From Rikenellaceae bacterium (GTDB lineage: Bacteria; Bacteroidota; Bacteroidia; Bacteroidales; UBA932): a DNA stretch of 63,043 nt. The stretch is from positions 1 to 63,043 of the forward strand of contig CAAGMI010000189.1 in assembly GCA_900771005.1 (NCBI GenBank), given 5' to 3'. A program made the position numbers and the translations under genes. Position 1 is the stretch's first letter; each line of letters opens with the position of its first letter. Of the stretch, positions 34,930 through 43,682 are shown piece by piece. The notes below the pieces were generated by a model. That model ran no database searches, was not told where the DNA came from, and saw only the letters and a program-made list of their open reading frames with translations.

Positions 34930-36420
34930 TCAAAGTGTAACCCCGGACTTGAATATGGCCAGTTCCCGCCAGCCGTTCCTCTCGTTGTTGACCGGCGTTC
35001 CGCTCGCGACATCAATTATATAGTCTATGAAGTCCGCGACGATATCGGACATTGAAGCTCCGTCAGCAAGGACTCCGGCATCATAGTCGATCCAGCCGGG
35101 CTTTCTCTTGAAAAGAGCTGTATTGGATGATATCTTCATTGTAGGCACAAAGCTCCCGAACGGAGTCCCCCTGCCAGTCGTAAAGAGCACAATCTGGCAA
35201 CCGGATGCCGCAAGAGCGGTTGAAGCAACCAGGTCATTGCCCGGCGCACTCAAAAGATTCAAACCCCTGGAAGATATCCTTTCCCCGTATTTCAGCACCC
35301 CGTTGACACTGCTGCGCCCGCTTTTCTGCGTACATCCGAGGGATTTTTCCTCAAGTGTGGAAATACCTCCGGCCTTGTTGCCCGGAGACGGGTTCTCGTA
35401 AACAGGCTGACCGTTCTCCAGAAAATATCTCTTGAAATCATTTATCAGGGATACGGTCCTGTCGAAATTCTCTCTTGAGGAGCATCTGTTCATCAGTAAA
35501 GTCTCCGCGCCGAACATCTCGGGCACTTCGGTGAGCACGGTAGTGCCTCCGTTATATGTCAGCCAGTCCGAAACCTCCCCAAGCAAAGGGTTGGCGGTTA
35601 TTCCGCTCAGGCCGTCGGAGCCCCCGCACTTGAGTCCCAGTTTCAATTCAGACACGCTTACCTCTTCCCTTTCATCCCTGGAACAGACCTTGAAGATATC
35701 ACGCAGAAGGCTCAGCCCATATTCAATCTCGTCCCCTTCGACCTTCTGGACCACCATAGTCCTGACACGCCCGGAATCCACCTCTCCCACCAGGTCCATA
35801 AAAGGCTCCAGTTGATTGTTCTCGCAGCCGAGACTGACAACCAGCACACCTCCGGCATTGGGATGATGAACCATATCCGAGAGTATCTTCTTTGTGTTCT
35901 GGTGGTCGTCACCCAACTGTGAACAACCGTAATTGTGAGGAAAGGCGACTATTGCATCGACACTGCCGCAGTTTTGCCCGATCTCCTCCTGAAAACGTTT
36001 TGCAAGTGTCTGTGCCACTCCGTTCACGCAGCCTACAGTAGGAATGATCCATATCTGATTGCGGACGCCCGTCTGGCCGTCGCGTCTGCGGAAACCGCAG
36101 AATGTCTTTCTCCCCACATCCGGAACAGACGCCGTCACTTCCGTCGGGACAGGACTGTATGAATATTCGGATATCCCTTCAAGATTTGTCGCAAGACTGT
36201 TGTGGTCTATCAGTGCACCCTTGGCTATATCCCTGGTCAGGTGTCCTATCGGGAAACCGTATTTGATGACATTCTCCCCCTTCACAAAATCCTTGAGCGC
36301 CGCCTTGTGCCCGGCAGGAATATCCTCGACAAGCTGCACCCCGCCGGCCATCTCACCTTTCTTCAGATCGGCAAGCGCCACAAGCACATTGTCCGCAGGG
36401 TTGATAATGATATGTCTCAT
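34930..36420 (-). CDS. uxaA: Altronate dehydratase
   Basis: The ATG at 36420 (MRHIIINPADNVLVAL) gives 496 residues; upstream in-frame sequence belongs to uxaC. An N-terminal SAF domain (about 1-85) joins the large UxaA domain by a linker. Conserved segments include VGCVNGVAQTLA, AFPHNYGCSQLGDDH, LKCGGSDGLSGITANP and LFTTGRGTPFGS. The enzyme, an iron-dependent dehydratase, converts altronate to 2-keto-3-deoxygluconate. It starts one base after the uxaC stop, so the two form an operon. It feeds KdgK and KdgA encoded at 39.4-41.1 kb. Confidence 0.95.
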   Translation of the reverse strand: MRHIIINPADNVLVALADLKKGEMAGGVQLVEDIPAGHKAALKDFVKGENVIKYGFPIGHLTRDIAKGALIDHNSLATNLEGISEYSYSPVPTEVTASVPDVGRKTFCGFRRRDGQTGVRNQIWIIPTVGCVNGVAQTLAKRFQEEIGQNCGSVDAIVAFPHNYGCSQLGDDHQNTKKILSDMVHHPNAGGVLVVSLGCENNQLEPFMDLVGEVDSGRVRTMVVQKVEGDEIEYGLSLLRDIFKVCSRDEREEVSVSELKLGLKCGGSDGLSGITANPLLGEVSDWLTYNGGTTVLTEVPEMFGAETLLMNRCSSRENFDRTVSLINDFKRYFLENGQPVYENPSPGNKAGGISTLEEKSLGCTQKSGRSSVNGVLKYGERISSRGLNLLSAPGNDLVASTALAASGCQIVLFTTGRGTPFGSFVPTMKISSNTALFKRKPGWIDYDAGVLADGASMSDIVADFIDYIIDVASGTPVNNERNGWRELAIFKSGVTL

Positions 36421-36421
36421 A

Positions 36422-37822
36422 TCAGAATTTGAAATAGTTCTTAGCGTTGTAATATGATATGTCAGCCACCATGCCTTCAATACGGTCCATTTCACTTGCA
36501 GGCAATTTCCCGTTCTCCACGTCACGGCCGATCAGGTCACACAATATCCGTCGGAAGTATTCGTGTCTGGTGTAACTTACGAAACTGCGCGAATCGGTGA
36601 GCATCCCGACAAAACGGCTCAACAGCCCAATCATGCTGACGGTCTCCATCTGGGCGCGCATCCCCGCTTCCTGATCCAGGAACCACCAGGCTGCTCCCAG
36701 CTGGACCTTTCCCGGGCAAGTGCCGTCATTGAACGTCCCGGCCAATGCGGCCATCACTTCGTTGTCCTTAGGATTGAGGCAGTAGAGTATCGTCTTTGCG
36801 AGTTTGTCCTCGGAAGCAAGTCTGTCGAGGAATCTGTGCCCGTTAGCCGATATCTCAAGGTCAAGGATGGCATCGAATCCTGTGTCAGGCCCGACTTCAC
36901 GGAACATCTTGGTATTGTTGTTTCTTATCGGCCCCACGTGGAACTGCTGGGCCCAACCGGACTCGGCATCCATCACAGCCGCATCGAACATGAACGCACT
37001 GCGGAACTTGTCCACTTCCCCGGCACTGACGGCCTTCCCTTCAAGAGCCCTCCGGAAGATCGAATCCACCTCCGCGTGTGTATATTCGGAGGCATAGAAT
37101 CTGTCCATTCCATGATCCGAGAGCCGGCATCCTAGACTTCCGAAATAATCGTGACGCCTCTGCAGGGCCTCAAGCAGCTCATCATAGGATCTGATTTCCA
37201 TGCCAGCTGCAGCGCCAAGGGTCTCGATATAATCGCGATATGAGGATGATTCGACGGTAATGGCCCTGTCGGGACGCCAGGTAGGAAGCACTTTAGTCCC
37301 GAACGGGTGTTCGGCAATCTGCCGGTGCCATTTCAGGTCATCAGAAGGATCATCAGTGGTACAGATCGTTTCAACGTTGAATTTCCGTATCAGGGCCTGT
37401 CCCCTGAACTGTTCGCTTGAAAGCTTCTCATTGCATTCTTCAAAAATCTCACGCGCAGTCTTCGGGCTCAGGATCCTGTCTATGCCAAACACCCTGCTCA
37501 ATTCCAGATGGGTCCAGTGATACAAAGGATTGCGCATAGTGTACGGCACCGTCTCCGCCCATTTCTCAAACTTTTCCCAGGCAGTGTGATTCTTGCCGGT
37601 GACATATTCCTCGGGCACTCCGTTCGCCCTCAACGCGCGCCACTTGTAGTGGTCCTCAGAGAGCCAGAGCTGGGTGATATCCTCGAATTTGATGTTCTGT
37701 GCTATCTGCTGCGGTGAAAGATGACAGTGATAGTCAATTATAGGAAGACTTTCAGCCACTTTGTGATAGAGTTCCGAAGCCGTCCCAGAGCTCAGCATGA
37801 AATCCTTGTTGATATATGACAT
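36422..37822 (-). CDS. uxaC: Uronate isomerase
   Basis: The ATG at 37822 (MSYINKDFMLSSG) gives 466 residues, close to the usual 470; the frame is open further upstream through the divergent promoter but that is not coding. The amidohydrolase-fold motif IIDYHCHLSP supplies metal-ligand histidines, and ETICTTDDPSDDLKWH is family-specific. UxaC converts galacturonate to tagaturonate (and glucuronate to fructuronate). First gene of the minus-strand operon uxaC-uxaA, divergent from uxaB. Confidence 0.96.
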   Translation of the reverse strand: MSYINKDFMLSSGTASELYHKVAESLPIIDYHCHLSPQQIAQNIKFEDITQLWLSEDHYKWRALRANGVPEEYVTGKNHTAWEKFEKWAETVPYTMRNPLYHWTHLELSRVFGIDRILSPKTAREIFEECNEKLSSEQFRGQALIRKFNVETICTTDDPSDDLKWHRQIAEHPFGTKVLPTWRPDRAITVESSSYRDYIETLGAAAGMEIRSYDELLEALQRRHDYFGSLGCRLSDHGMDRFYASEYTHAEVDSIFRRALEGKAVSAGEVDKFRSAFMFDAAVMDAESGWAQQFHVGPIRNNNTKMFREVGPDTGFDAILDLEISANGHRFLDRLASEDKLAKTILYCLNPKDNEVMAALAGTFNDGTCPGKVQLGAAWWFLDQEAGMRAQMETVSMIGLLSRFVGMLTDSRSFVSYTRHEYFRRILCDLIGRDVENGKLPASEMDRIEGMVADISYYNAKNYFKF

Positions 37823-37832
37823 ACGCGTTGTT

Positions 37833-37880
37833 TTTGAGATTCTCAAATTTAAGAAAACTCCGTGAATTTTACTAAATTTG
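37833..37880. promoter_or_regulatory. Divergent uxaC/uxaB promoters with palindrome
   Basis: TAAATTTG boxes face both ways: 37844-37851 on the minus strand for uxaC and 37873-37880 on the plus strand for uxaB. A perfect 15-base palindrome, TTTGAGATTCTCAAA (37833-37847), overlaps the uxaC box. It is well placed as an operator for a uronate-responsive repressor; no regulator gene is adjacent. Symmetry is seen, function is inferred. Confidence 0.5.
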
Positions 37881-37905
37881 CTTGTTCTGAAACACAAGTG
37901 ACAGT

Positions 37906-39348
37906 ATGGAAAGACTGAATCGTAAAAGCGTGCCGCAGGCACGCACATACACTGAAAAAGTCATTCAATTCGGAGAAGGCAATTTCCTTCGCGGATTTAT
38001 AGAATGGATAATATGGAACACGAACGGAAAGACTGACTTCAATGCCTCCGTGGTAGTGGTCCAGCCTATCGAGAAAGGTATGGTTGACGTCCTCAACGAA
38101 CAGGACGGGCTCTATCATCTCAATCTTCAGGGCATCGACAAGGGCAAGGCCGTGGATTCCGTTGAGATGATCGATGTCATCAGCAGGGGCATCAACCCGT
38201 ACAGGGATTTCGAACAGTTCCTCGCACTTGCCGAGCAGCCGGAAATGAGATTCATAATCTCCAACACCACCGAGGCCGGAATCGCTTTCGACCCTGCCTG
38301 CAAATTCACTGACAAGCCGGCATCATCATATCCGGGCAAGCTTGTTCAGCTGCTGTACCATAGATTCGAGCATTTCAATGGCGCAGCCGACAAAGGCTTC
38401 ATCATATTCCCTTGTGAGCTCATTTTCGAGAACGGCAAGCATCTCAAGGAGTGCATAAGACAGTATATTGCACACTGGAACCTCGGCAATGAATTTTCCG
38501 AGTGGTTTGAGAACTGCTGCGGAGTATATTCCACTTTGGTTGACCGCATCACACCGGGATACCCGCGTGATACCGTCGGGGAACTCACGGCAAGGATAGG
38601 TGTGGAGGACAGACTTCTGGACAAGGCCGAGATCTTCCATCTCTGGGTAATCGAGGCGCCTCGGAAAGTCGCCGATGAATTCCCTGCGGACAAGGCCGGA
38701 TTGAATGTCATATTCGTCCCTTCCGAAGCGCCATATCACGAAAGGAAAGTCACGCTCCTCAACGGACCTCACACCGTATTGTCACCGGTAGGCTATCTCA
38801 GCGGGCTCAATACGGTCAAGGAATGCTGTGAAGACGAGACCGTAGGAAAGTTCGTGCACAAAGTCATGTACGAAGAACTTATGGAGACGCTGAATCTCCC
38901 GAAAGACGAGATCAGGGCATTCGCGGACGATGTGATGGACCGTTTCAGAAATCCTTTCGTGAAGCATTTCGTAACCAGCATAATGCTCAATTCATTCCCT
39001 AAATACAAGACAAGGGATCTGCCCGGGGTGAAGACCTACCTGGAGAGAAAAGGGGAACTCCCCCAGGGGCTCGTATTCGGTCTTGCAGCTATCTGCACAT
39101 ACTACAAGGGAGGTCTCAGGGGCAGTGACGAGATTGTGCCGAACGATGACGAAAGAATTATCGGGCTCCTGACAGAACTATGGAAAAGCAACGACCCGGC
39201 CACTGTAGCAGATGGCGTGCTCGGTGCTGAGTTCATCTGGGAAGAGGATCTCAGAAAGGTGAAGGGCCTTCGTGAACTTCTCGCAAAAGACCTGGCGCTC
39301 ATCAAGGAAAAAGGCATGAGAGAGGCGGTCAAGACGATTTTGAAATAA
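37906..39348 (+). CDS. uxaB: Tagaturonate reductase
   Basis: A 480-residue long-chain mannitol dehydrogenase-family enzyme reducing tagaturonate to altronate with NADH. The N-terminal QFGEGNFLRGFIEWII is the nucleotide-fold start. The active-site region carries Lys and His in HERKVTLLNGPHTVLSPVGY, and NPFVKHFVTSIMLNS is also typical. Context distinguishes it from fructuronate reductase (uxuB): uxaA and uxaC are adjacent and uxuA is absent. Leads the plus-strand operon; kdgK follows by 12 bases. Confidence 0.94.
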   Translation: MERLNRKSVPQARTYTEKVIQFGEGNFLRGFIEWIIWNTNGKTDFNASVVVVQPIEKGMVDVLNEQDGLYHLNLQGIDKGKAVDSVEMIDVISRGINPYRDFEQFLALAEQPEMRFIISNTTEAGIAFDPACKFTDKPASSYPGKLVQLLYHRFEHFNGAADKGFIIFPCELIFENGKHLKECIRQYIAHWNLGNEFSEWFENCCGVYSTLVDRITPGYPRDTVGELTARIGVEDRLLDKAEIFHLWVIEAPRKVADEFPADKAGLNVIFVPSEAPYHERKVTLLNGPHTVLSPVGYLSGLNTVKECCEDETVGKFVHKVMYEELMETLNLPKDEIRAFADDVMDRFRNPFVKHFVTSIMLNSFPKYKTRDLPGVKTYLERKGELPQGLVFGLAAICTYYKGGLRGSDEIVPNDDERIIGLLTELWKSNDPATVADGVLGAEFIWEEDLRKVKGLRELLAKDLALIKEKGMREAVKTILK

Positions 39349-39360
39349 AACCAACGGCAT

Positions 39361-40386
39361 ATGTCTAAAATTGTAACACTCGGAGAGATAATGCTCCGCC
39401 TGAGTCCGGAAGGCAACGACAGATTCATTCAAACGGACACGCTGCGCGTCATACCGGGAGGTGGAGAAGCCAATGTGGCGGTAAGTCTGGCAAACTACGG
39501 GCACGATTCATATTACGTGAGCAAGCTGCCTCAGCACGAAATAGGTCAGATTGCTGTCAATGCCCTGAGAAGATACGGGGTAAAGACCGACTATATCACC
39601 CGCGGAGGTGACAGGATAGGTCTGTACTATGCCGAGACAGGAGCATCCATGCGCCCGTCAAAGGTTATTTATGACCGTGCACATTCCGCCATCGCCGAAG
39701 CGGAGGCTGACGATTTCGACTTCGATGCGATAATGAAGGGAGCATCCTGGTTCCACTGGTCAGGTATCACTCCGGCTATATCAGACAAAGCTGCAGAGCT
39801 TGTCAGGCTGGCGTGTGAAGCTGCCAGGAGGAACGGGGTCACCGTGTCAGTGGACCTCAATTTCAGGAAGAAGCTCTGGACATCGGAAAAAGCGATATCA
39901 GTGATGCGTCCCCTTATGAAATACGTGGACGTCTGCATAGGGAATGAAGAGGACGCCGAACTATGCCTCGGTTTCAAGCCGGATGCCGACGTGGAGGGAG
40001 GCAGGACGGACGCAGCCGGATATGAAGGAATCTTCAGGAAAATGAAGGAGGAATTCGGATTCAAATATGTCGTTTCCACACTTCGTGAATCCTTCTCTGC
40101 CACCCACAACGGATGGAAGGCACTCATCTACAACGGCAAGGAATTTTACCAGTCCCGCAGATATGACATAGACCCGATAATCGACCGTGTGGGAGGAGGA
40201 GACTCATTCTCCGGAGGACTTATTCACGGACTGCTCAAATATAATTGGGACCAGGCGGCAGCACTGGAATTCGCGGTGGCCGCATCAGCGCTCAAGCATA
40301 CCGTGAACGGTGATTTCAATCTCGTAAGCGAGGCCGAGGTGCTCAGCCTTGCAGAAGGGAATGCAAACGGAAGAGTTCAGAGATAA
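39361..40386 (+). CDS. kdgK: 2-keto-3-deoxygluconate kinase
   Basis: A 341-residue PfkB-family kinase. GEIMLRLSP and GGGEANVAVSLANYG form the substrate site; the C-terminal signature DRVGGGDSFSGGLIHGLL carries the catalytic Asp and anion hole. It phosphorylates KDG made by UxaA to KDPG. Located between uxaB and kdgA in a five-gene operon with gaps of 5-12 bases. Confidence 0.94.
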   Translation: MSKIVTLGEIMLRLSPEGNDRFIQTDTLRVIPGGGEANVAVSLANYGHDSYYVSKLPQHEIGQIAVNALRRYGVKTDYITRGGDRIGLYYAETGASMRPSKVIYDRAHSAIAEAEADDFDFDAIMKGASWFHWSGITPAISDKAAELVRLACEAARRNGVTVSVDLNFRKKLWTSEKAISVMRPLMKYVDVCIGNEEDAELCLGFKPDADVEGGRTDAAGYEGIFRKMKEEFGFKYVVSTLRESFSATHNGWKALIYNGKEFYQSRRYDIDPIIDRVGGGDSFSGGLIHGLLKYNWDQAAALEFAVAASALKHTVNGDFNLVSEAEVLSLAEGNANGRVQR

Positions 40387-40391
40387 TTACC

Positions 40392-41057
40392 ATGGCAAAA
40401 TACAACAGAAACGAAGTCATAAGGGTCATAACGGAAACAGGAATGGTTCCCGTTTTCTACAATGCAGACCTCGAGACCTCAAAAAAAGTCCTTAAAACCT
40501 GCTATGACGGAGGAGTGCGGGCATTTGAATTCACCAACCGGGGAGAGAAGGCTACGGAAGTCTTTGCCGCCCTTGTGAAATATGCTGAAAAGGAACTCCC
40601 CGGACTGATTCTGGGCATAGGCTCGATATCCTTCCCTAAGGATGCCCGCAGATTCATCAGACTCGGTGCCAACTTTATCGTGGGGCCACAGTTCGTTCCT
40701 TCGGTAGTATGCGTATGCAAGTGGCACAGAATACCGTATATGCCCGGATGCGGCAGCGTTTCCGAAGTGGGAAGGGCCCAGAGGGCAGGCTGCGAGATCT
40801 GCAAGGTCTTCCCGGGAGACGTTCTCGGAGCAAAATTCGTGAAGGCGCTCAAGGCCCCGATGCCTTGGAGCAGGATAATGGTGACAGGTGGCGTGAAGCC
40901 TGAGAAAGAGAACCTCGAGGAATGGTTCAAGGCCGGAGTCACCTGCGTGGGAATGGGATCCAACCTTTTCCCAAAGGAAGTGATTGCCGCCGGAGAATGG
41001 GCCAGGATATCGGAGTCCTGCGCAACTGCACTTAACGTAATCAAAGAATCCAGATAA
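40392..41057 (+). CDS. kdgA: KDPG aldolase
   Basis: A 221-residue class I aldolase of the KDPG/KHG family that splits KDPG into pyruvate and glyceraldehyde 3-phosphate. The general acid/base Glu lies in AFEFTNRG and the Schiff-base Lys in CEICKVFPGD (about residue 138); PGCGSVSE and VTGGV form the phosphate site. Slightly divergent from the proteobacterial form (CGTPTE and VKLFPA there), as usual in Bacteroidota. Its TAA directly precedes the exuT ATG. Confidence 0.94.
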   Translation: MAKYNRNEVIRVITETGMVPVFYNADLETSKKVLKTCYDGGVRAFEFTNRGEKATEVFAALVKYAEKELPGLILGIGSISFPKDARRFIRLGANFIVGPQFVPSVVCVCKWHRIPYMPGCGSVSEVGRAQRAGCEICKVFPGDVLGAKFVKALKAPMPWSRIMVTGGVKPEKENLEEWFKAGVTCVGMGSNLFPKEVIAAGEWARISESCATALNVIKESR

Positions 41058-42467
41058 ATGTCTACCCAAAAAAAACTGATGACCAACTGGCGCTGGTGGC
41101 TCTGTTCGCTGCTGTTTGTTGCCACAACCGTGAACTACCTTGACAGACAGGTGCTTTCCCTCACGTACGAGGAATTCATCAAGCCTGAATTTCATTGGAC
41201 TGATGCCAACTACGGCACGATCACGAGTTTCTTCTCAATATTCTATGCAATCGCCTGCCTGTTCGCCGGCAGATTCATCGACTGGCTGGGAACCAAGAAA
41301 GGATATATCATCGCCATCGGCGTATGGTCTGCAGGCGCCTGCCTCCACGCCACCTGCGGATGGGCAGCGGCCCGTATCGTAAGCAACACGGCGCTGGCAC
41401 TGTCCACGACATCAGTATATCTGTTCCTTCTCTGCAGAGGAATTCTTGCATTGGGAGAATCAGGCAACTTCCCTGCCGCCATCAAGGTCACGGCTGAATA
41501 TTTCCCGAAGAAGGACCGTGCTTTCGCGACATCCATATTCAATGCCGGAGCTTCTGTAGGGGCTCTCGCCGCACCTCTCTGCATTCCCCCGCTGGCCGTA
41601 AGGTTCGGATGGGAAATGGCATTCATCATCATCGGTGCGCTCGGTTTCATCTGGATGTTCTTCTGGGCATTCATGTATGACAAGCCGGAAAAGAGCAGGC
41701 ACGTCAATGAAGCCGAACTTGAATACATACGTCAGGATGACAGCGACTCTGTCAAGTCCGGCACGGCCGTCCAGGAGCAGAAGAGCATCCCTTTCCTACA
41801 GTGCTTCAAGTATAGACAGACCTGGGCGTTCATCACAGGAAAGTTCTTTACGGACGGCGTTTGGTGGTTCTTCCTGTTCTGGGCCCCTTCATATTTCAGC
41901 AACCAGTTCCACGCTCCCGTCACGTCAGCGCTCGGGCAATGGCTGATCTTTACCCTGTATGCCATCGTTACCGTGGTATCCATAATAGGAGGCTACCTTC
42001 CTAAGATTTTCGTGGACAGGAAAGGTATGAATCCATATTCAGGAAGGATGCTCGCCATGCTGATATTTGCATTCTTCCCTCTTGCGGCACTGTTCGCCCA
42101 ACCTCTCGGAATGAATTTCAATACGCCTTGGTGGCCGGCAATACTCATAGGGCTCGCAGCAGCCGGGCATCAGGCCTGGTCAGCCAACCTGTTCTCAACC
42201 ATAGGCGATATGTTCCCGAAGAGTACAATCGCCACCATCACCGGCATCGGCACCATGGCCGGAGGCGTCGGGTCCATGATCGTCCAGAAGGCCGCGGGAA
42301 ATCTTTTCACCTACGCCGAGAACGCCGGTTCCGCATTCACTTTCCTCGGCTTCGAAGGCAAGCCGGCAGGATACTTCATCGTATTCTGTTGCTGCGGTGT
42401 GGCATATCTCATAGCCTGGACCATAATGAAGTGCCTTGTCCCTAAATACAAGCCTATAGAGCTGTAA
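41058..42467 (+). CDS. exuT: Hexuronate MFS transporter
   Basis: A 469-residue major facilitator with twelve predicted transmembrane segments, of the anion:cation symporter group. VNYLDRQVLSLTYEEFIKPEF and the loop GRFIDWLGTKKG are typical of ExuT-type hexuronate permeases, and NAGASVGALAAPLCIPPLA lies in helix 5. It probably imports galacturonate and glucuronate for the flanking pathway. The TAA overlaps the next ATG by one base. Confidence 0.9.
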   Translation: MSTQKKLMTNWRWWLCSLLFVATTVNYLDRQVLSLTYEEFIKPEFHWTDANYGTITSFFSIFYAIACLFAGRFIDWLGTKKGYIIAIGVWSAGACLHATCGWAAARIVSNTALALSTTSVYLFLLCRGILALGESGNFPAAIKVTAEYFPKKDRAFATSIFNAGASVGALAAPLCIPPLAVRFGWEMAFIIIGALGFIWMFFWAFMYDKPEKSRHVNEAELEYIRQDDSDSVKSGTAVQEQKSIPFLQCFKYRQTWAFITGKFFTDGVWWFFLFWAPSYFSNQFHAPVTSALGQWLIFTLYAIVTVVSIIGGYLPKIFVDRKGMNPYSGRMLAMLIFAFFPLAALFAQPLGMNFNTPWWPAILIGLAAAGHQAWSANLFSTIGDMFPKSTIATITGIGTMAGGVGSMIVQKAAGNLFTYAENAGSAFTFLGFEGKPAGYFIVFCCCGVAYLIAWTIMKCLVPKYKPIEL

Positions 42468-43621
42468 TGAAGAAAGGATTGCTGGCACTCGCTTTCGGCA
42501 CTTTCGGGCTGGGAGTGACGGAATTCGTAATGATGGGGATACTCCCCTATATTGCCGGCGATTTCAATGTCAGTATCACCGACGCAGGGCATCTGATATC
42601 AACTTACGCACTTGGAGTCTGTGTCGGGGCCCCTCTGGTGGCGATGTTCGCCAGAAAACTCCCACTAAAGAACATAATGTACCTGTTGATGGCCATCAGC
42701 ACGGTATCGGCGCTTTCAATGGCCCTCTGCCCATCATATTCTCTGATGCTTCTGTTCCGCTTCCTCGCCGGCACACCTCACGGAGCATTTTTCGGAGTCA
42801 GCGCGGTAATAGCGGACAGACTGTCAGATGAAGACAAGACAGCATTCTCCGTGGCTATAGTCTGCTCCGGAATGACTGTGGCCAACCTTATCGGAAATCC
42901 GCTCTGCACGTATATCTCTTCAAGATTTTCCTGGAGATACATTTTCTATTTCACAACCATCTGGAACATAATCACATGGATATGCATCGCAACTTGGATA
43001 CCTCATTTGGAGGCTCTGCCTGACCATGGATTGAAGAACGAGTTCCGCTTTCTCAAGAGACTTGCGCCCTGGCTGGTCTTCATCTGCACGGCTATGGGAA
43101 ACGGAGGCATATTCTGCTGGTACAGTTACATTTCACCGACCCTTACCCAACTTGCAGGTATTCCAGAGGCGATGATGTCTCTTATGATCGTGCTGGCTGG
43201 AGCCGGTATGTTCGCCGGCAATCTTGCCGGAGGCAGGCTGTCAGACAGATTCGGTCCGGGGCATACCGGAAGGGGTATTGAAATAGCTATTTTCTTTTCA
43301 TTGCTGCTGATTTCGCTGACGGCACACGTCGCCTGGTGCGCAGTCCCGCTGATGATATTCACTACAGCCTGTCTTTTCGCAGTGTCAGCCCCCCAGCAGC
43401 TGCTGCTACTGCGTTACAGCCAGGGAGGTGAACTGATGGGTGGAGCGATGGTACAGATAGGCTTCAATCTCGGAAACGCAATCGGAGCCTGGGCAGGAGG
43501 TTTGGTAATCAACGAAGCCAGCCCCGTGACATACCACTATCCCGCATTGGTGGGTGCGGCTTTTGCCGCTGTCGGAGTAGCCGGGTATTTTATTTTCTGC
43601 CACAGGTACGAACGGGGCTGA
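42467..43621 (+). CDS. MFS transporter (AraJ/drug-efflux type)
   Basis: A 384-residue major facilitator with twelve predicted helices. FGLGVTEFVMMGILPYIAGDF at the N-terminus and ISTYALGVCVGAPLVAMFARKLP match the arabinose-efflux/Bcr-like group. It is translationally linked to exuT (TAATG), so it may export a sugar or intermediate, or relieve sugar-phosphate stress; the substrate is unknown. A bidirectional terminator follows. Confidence 0.85.
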   Translation: MKKGLLALAFGTFGLGVTEFVMMGILPYIAGDFNVSITDAGHLISTYALGVCVGAPLVAMFARKLPLKNIMYLLMAISTVSALSMALCPSYSLMLLFRFLAGTPHGAFFGVSAVIADRLSDEDKTAFSVAIVCSGMTVANLIGNPLCTYISSRFSWRYIFYFTTIWNIITWICIATWIPHLEALPDHGLKNEFRFLKRLAPWLVFICTAMGNGGIFCWYSYISPTLTQLAGIPEAMMSLMIVLAGAGMFAGNLAGGRLSDRFGPGHTGRGIEIAIFFSLLLISLTAHVAWCAVPLMIFTTACLFAVSAPQQLLLLRYSQGGELMGGAMVQIGFNLGNAIGAWAGGLVINEASPVTYHYPALVGAAFAAVGVAGYFIFCHRYERG

Positions 43622-43625
43622 CAAT

Positions 43626-43662
43626 AAAAAAGGACCGGTCTTATGATGCCGGTCCCTTTTCT
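43626..43662. terminator. Bidirectional terminator between uronate operon and pnp
   Basis: GGACCGG (43632-43638) pairs with CCGGTCC (43649-43655). An A-run precedes and CTTTT follows, so the hairpin can end both the plus-strand uronate operon and the minus-strand pnp transcript. Confidence 0.85.
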
Positions 43663-43682
43663 ATCTTTTCAGTGCAAGCCTG

